The notes under the pieces were generated by a model, which saw only the letters and a list, made by a program, of their open reading frames with translations, was not told where the DNA came from and did not search any database. The translations under genes and the position numbers were made by a program. 64,000 bases of DNA from Streptomyces sp. T12 (lineage in GTDB: Bacteria; Actinomycetota; Actinomycetes; Streptomycetales; Streptomycetaceae). Each line of letters starts with the position of its first letter. Position 1 is the stretch's first letter. Where the stretch lies: NCBI RefSeq assembly GCF_028736035.1, contig NZ_CP117866.1, forward strand, positions 7,626,001 through 7,690,000, given 5' to 3'. This document shows positions 61,526-64,000 of the stretch, piece after piece.

Positions 61526-63079
61526 GTGTTCGATACTCTCTCCGATCGCCTCTCAGCGACTTTCAAGAACCTGCGCGGCAAGGGACGGCTCTCCGAGGCG
61601 GACATCGACGCCACCGCGCGCGAGATCCGCATCGCACTCCTCGAAGCGGACGTGGCACTGCCCGTCGTCCGGACGTTCATCAAGAACGTCAAGGAGCGCG
61701 CTCTCGGCGCCGAGGTCTCCAAGGCGCTGAACCCGGCCCAGCAGGTTCTGAAGATCGTCAACGACGAGCTCGTGACGATCCTGGGCGGCGAGACCCGGCG
61801 CCTGCGCTTCGCCAAGCAGCCGCCGACCGTGATCATGCTGGCGGGTCTGCAGGGTGCCGGTAAGACCACCCTCGCGGGCAAGCTCGGCCGCTGGCTGAAG
61901 GAGCAGGGCCACTCGCCGCTGCTGGTCGCCGCCGACCTCCAGCGCCCGAACGCCGTGAACCAGCTCAGCGTGGTCGCCGAGCGCGCCGGTGTCGCGGTCT
62001 ACGCGCCCGAGCCGGGCAACGGCGTCGGTGACCCGGTCAAGGTCGCCAAGGACTCCATCGAGCACGCCAAGGCCAAGGTCCACGACATCGTGATCGTGGA
62101 CACCGCCGGCCGCCTGGGCATCGACCAGGAGATGATGCAGCAGGCCGCCGACATCCGGGACGCGGTCTCGCCGGACGAGATCCTGTTCGTCGTCGACGCG
62201 ATGATCGGTCAGGACGCGGTCAACACCGCGGAGTCCTTCCGCGACGGCGTCGGCTTCGACGGCGTGGTGCTCTCCAAGCTCGACGGTGACGCCCGCGGTG
62301 GTGCGGCCCTGTCGATCCGCCAGATCACCGGCAAGCCGATCATGTTCGCGTCGAACGGCGAGAAGCTCGACGACTTCGACGCCTTCCACCCGGACCGGAT
62401 GGCCTCCCGCATCCTCGACATGGGTGACCTGCTCACCCTGATCGAGCAGGCGGAGAAGACCTTCGACCAGGCCGAAGCCCAGAAGATGGCCGAGAAGCTG
62501 GCCTCCAAGAAGGGCCAGGACTTCACCCTCGACGACTTCCTGGCCCAGATGGAGCAGGTCAGGAAGATGGGCTCCATCTCCAAGCTGCTCGGCATGCTCC
62601 CGGGCATGGGCCAGATCAAGGACCAGATCAACAACCTCGACGAGCGGGACGTCGACCGCACGGCCGCGATCATCAAGTCGATGACCCCGGCCGAGCGCCA
62701 GGAGCCGACGATCATCAACGGCTCGCGGCGCGCCCGTATCGCGCGCGGTTCCGGCGTCGAGGTCAGCGCGGTGAAGAACCTCGTCGAGCGGTTCTTCGAG
62801 GCCCGCAAGATGATGTCCCGCATGGCCCAGGGCGGCGGCATGCCCGGTATGCCGGGGATGCCGGGCATGGGTGGCGGCCCCGGCCGCGCCAAGAAGCAGC
62901 CGAAGAAGGCCAAGGGCAAGCAGCGCTCCGGCAACCCGATGAAGCGCAAGCAGCAGGAGCAGGAGGAGGCCGCCCGCCGCGCCGCCGCCGCGCAGGCCGG
63001 AGGCGCCTTCGGCGTGCCGGGCCAGCAGGCTCCGCAGGACTTCGAGCTGCCGGACGAGTTCAAGAAGTTCATGGGCTGA
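61526..63079 (+). CDS. ffh: Signal recognition particle protein Ffh
   Basis: SRP54 GTPase that binds signal peptides and 4.5S RNA. 517 residues. N domain with ALLEADVALPVVRTFI, G1 LAGLQGAGKTTLAGKLG near 105, DTAGRLGIDQEMM (G3), SKLDGDARGG (G4), and a Met-rich M domain (GMLPGMGQIKDQINNLDERD, KMMSRMAQGGGMPGMPGMPGM) with a Gly/Met/Pro repeat and a Lys-rich C-terminal extension. GTG at 61526 is the start. A terminator follows. Confidence 0.97.
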   Translation: MFDTLSDRLSATFKNLRGKGRLSEADIDATAREIRIALLEADVALPVVRTFIKNVKERALGAEVSKALNPAQQVLKIVNDELVTILGGETRRLRFAKQPPTVIMLAGLQGAGKTTLAGKLGRWLKEQGHSPLLVAADLQRPNAVNQLSVVAERAGVAVYAPEPGNGVGDPVKVAKDSIEHAKAKVHDIVIVDTAGRLGIDQEMMQQAADIRDAVSPDEILFVVDAMIGQDAVNTAESFRDGVGFDGVVLSKLDGDARGGAALSIRQITGKPIMFASNGEKLDDFDAFHPDRMASRILDMGDLLTLIEQAEKTFDQAEAQKMAEKLASKKGQDFTLDDFLAQMEQVRKMGSISKLLGMLPGMGQIKDQINNLDERDVDRTAAIIKSMTPAERQEPTIINGSRRARIARGSGVEVSAVKNLVERFFEARKMMSRMAQGGGMPGMPGMPGMGGGPGRAKKQPKKAKGKQRSGNPMKRKQQEQEEAARRAAAAQAGGAFGVPGQQAPQDFELPDEFKKFMG

Positions 63080-63099
63080 CGCGTACGTTGTCGCTCGCC

Positions 63100-63130
63100 G
63101 GGGGCGCCCCTCTCCACGGGGGGCGCCCCC
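63100..63130. terminator. ffh: Terminator of ffh
   Basis: An 11-bp stem GGGGGCGCCCC/GGGGCGCCCCC with a nine-base loop, 21 bases after the stop. Confidence 0.8.
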
Positions 63131-63170
63131 AGCGCATGCCATGGCCGGATATCTGCCGTAACGTCCAGAT

Positions 63171-64000
63171 ATGAGCAATGCCGCGCCGCCACGCAAGGCT
63201 CCTGACCAGCCGTGGCGCACCGAGGGCACGCCGGACGAGCCGTCCGGGCGGCCCGGTGGGCGACGGATGCGCGGCCGCTGGTGGAGCCTGCTCCTCACCG
63301 CGGTGATCGTGTTCCTGCTCGCCTATCTGGGGCTGACGTACCTCGACCGGGGCAACGAGCCGACGATCTCCTACACGGAGTTCAGCAGGCAGGTCGACGC
63401 CGGCAATGTCGACAAGATCTACTCCAAGGGCGACGCGATCCAGGGGGAGCTCAAGAGCGCCCGGGACAACCCCGAGGGCGACGGCGACTACACCAGGTTC
63501 AAGACCCAGCGCCCGGCCTTCGCGGACGACGACCTCTGGCAGGAACTGAGCAGCCGCGACGTGACGGTGACCGCCCAGCCGGTCGTGCGGGAGCGCGGCG
63601 TCGTGTCCAACCTGCTGATCTCGCTGGCGCCGATCGTGATCATCGTGGCGGTGTGGATCTTCGTCGCCCGGCGGTTCGGCGCGGGCAAGGGCGGCGCGGG
63701 CGGCATGTTCGGGCGCAAGACGCCGCCCAAGCCGGTCGAGCTGCGGCCGGGGACCCAGCGCACGACATTCGCCGACGTGGCCGGCATCGACGAGGTCAAG
63801 GGCGAGCTGGACGATGTCGTCGACTTCCTGGAGCACCCCGACGCCTATCGCCGGATGGGCGCGAAGATGCCGCGCGGCGTGCTGCTCGCCGGCTCGCCCG
63901 GCACCGGCAAGACCCTGCTGGCGCGTGCGGTGGCGGGCGAGGCGGGCGTGCCGTTCTTCTCCGCCTCCGCGTCCGAGTTCATCGAGATGATCGTCGGCGT
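63171..64000 (+). CDS. ftsH: ATP-dependent zinc metalloprotease FtsH-like (partial, 3' end off window)
   Basis: The first 276 residues of a membrane AAA+ protease. Two membrane segments ([19 protein letters not shown] near 45 and [19 protein letters not shown] near 150) enclose an extracytoplasmic domain of about 85 residues ([20 protein letters not shown]). The AAA domain begins with [23 protein letters not shown] and has Walker [17 protein letters not shown] (Ser for the more usual Pro at the second position) and [18 protein letters not shown] at the window edge. ATG at 63171 has no strong ribosome binding site. The HExxH zinc site would lie beyond base 64000, so protease activity cannot be confirmed here. 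Confidence 0.9.
   Translation, partial: MSNAAPPRKAPDQPWRTEGTPDEPSGRPGGRRMRGRWWSLLLTAVIVFLLAYLGLTYLDRGNEPTISYTEFSRQVDAGNVDKIYSKGDAIQGELKSARDNPEGDGDYTRFKTQRPAFADDDLWQELSSRDVTVTAQPVVRERGVVSNLLISLAPIVIIVAVWIFVARRFGAGKGGAGGMFGRKTPPKPVELRPGTQRTTFADVAGIDEVKGELDDVVDFLEHPDAYRRMGAKMPRGVLLAGSPGTGKTLLARAVAGEAGVPFFSASASEFIEMIVG

Overview
The window is high-G+C chromosomal DNA from a Streptomyces or a very close relative. The evidence is pervasive GTG starts, strong third-position G/C, an HU protein with a long lysine/alanine tail (HupS type), a conservon kinase, NdgR, GlcP, NsdA, and a gene order that from memory matches the core region SCO5544 to about SCO5586 of S. coelicolor. No database could be searched, so orthology is by recognition only.

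Layout. 1-4000: 5' part of a conservon sensor kinase (left edge cut), a 63-codon protein with a duplicated ANPRRT motif, the decayed remains of a secreted-protein gene, and a secreted I36-like inhibitor gene that runs into those remains. 4.1-10.1 kb: a fumarylacetoacetate-hydrolase-like gene overlapping gltX, a secreted propeller/FlgD-Ig protein, a HAD hydrolase, and five tRNA genes (Gln-Glu-Glu-Gln-Glu), all probable substrates of the GltX enzyme encoded nearby. 10.1-16.7 kb: a MerR regulator divergent from a DUF4188 gene, ndgR divergent from leuCD, hupS, an OB-fold-like protein and fbiD/cofC. 16.9-29.5 kb: plsC-gpsA (overlapping), ddl, DUF3515 lipoprotein, Lrp-type RAM protein, thiL-thiD (overlapping), an AfsR/SARP-like regulator followed by an FAD monooxygenase, rpmB and a FakA/YloV-like DAK2 protein. 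29.5-43.6 kb: a two-gene HSP90-like/TPR operon, recG interrupted by an intein, rsmD, coaD, a DivIVA-like coiled-coil protein, DUF177, rpmF, rnc, mutM, an HxlR regulator and a broken quinone-oxidoreductase gene. 43.7-57 kb: small hypotheticals, a CAP-domain protein, acyP, smc, glcP, an LLM-class oxidoreductase, ftsY, a small prim-pol-like protein and nsdA. 57-64 kb: amtB-glnK-glnD nitrogen signalling cluster, ffh and the start of an ftsH paralogue (right edge cut).

The standout is recG. Its Walker A motif is split, exactly between the Lys and the Thr of GSGK/T, by a 338-codon in-frame insertion with all the hallmarks of a class 3 intein: no Cys or Ser at position 1, and the Trp-Cys-Thr triad (intein residues 66, 318, 336) in splicing blocks B, F and G. 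It carries a LAGLIDADG endonuclease whose first motif has Asn in place of the catalytic Asp. RecG cannot bind ATP normally unless the intein is removed, so branch-migration activity would depend on protein splicing.

Functional themes: translation and secretion (gltX with its tRNAs, rpmB, rpmF, rnc, ftsY, ffh), chromosome maintenance (smc, recG, mutM, hupS), amino-acid and nitrogen control (ndgR-leuCD, amtB-glnK-glnD with a GlnR-like box), and development/antibiotic regulators (nsdA, rnc/absB, AfsR-like). Two gene remnants (about 2.8-3.4 kb and 43.2-43.6 kb) show local decay in an otherwise conserved neighbourhood.
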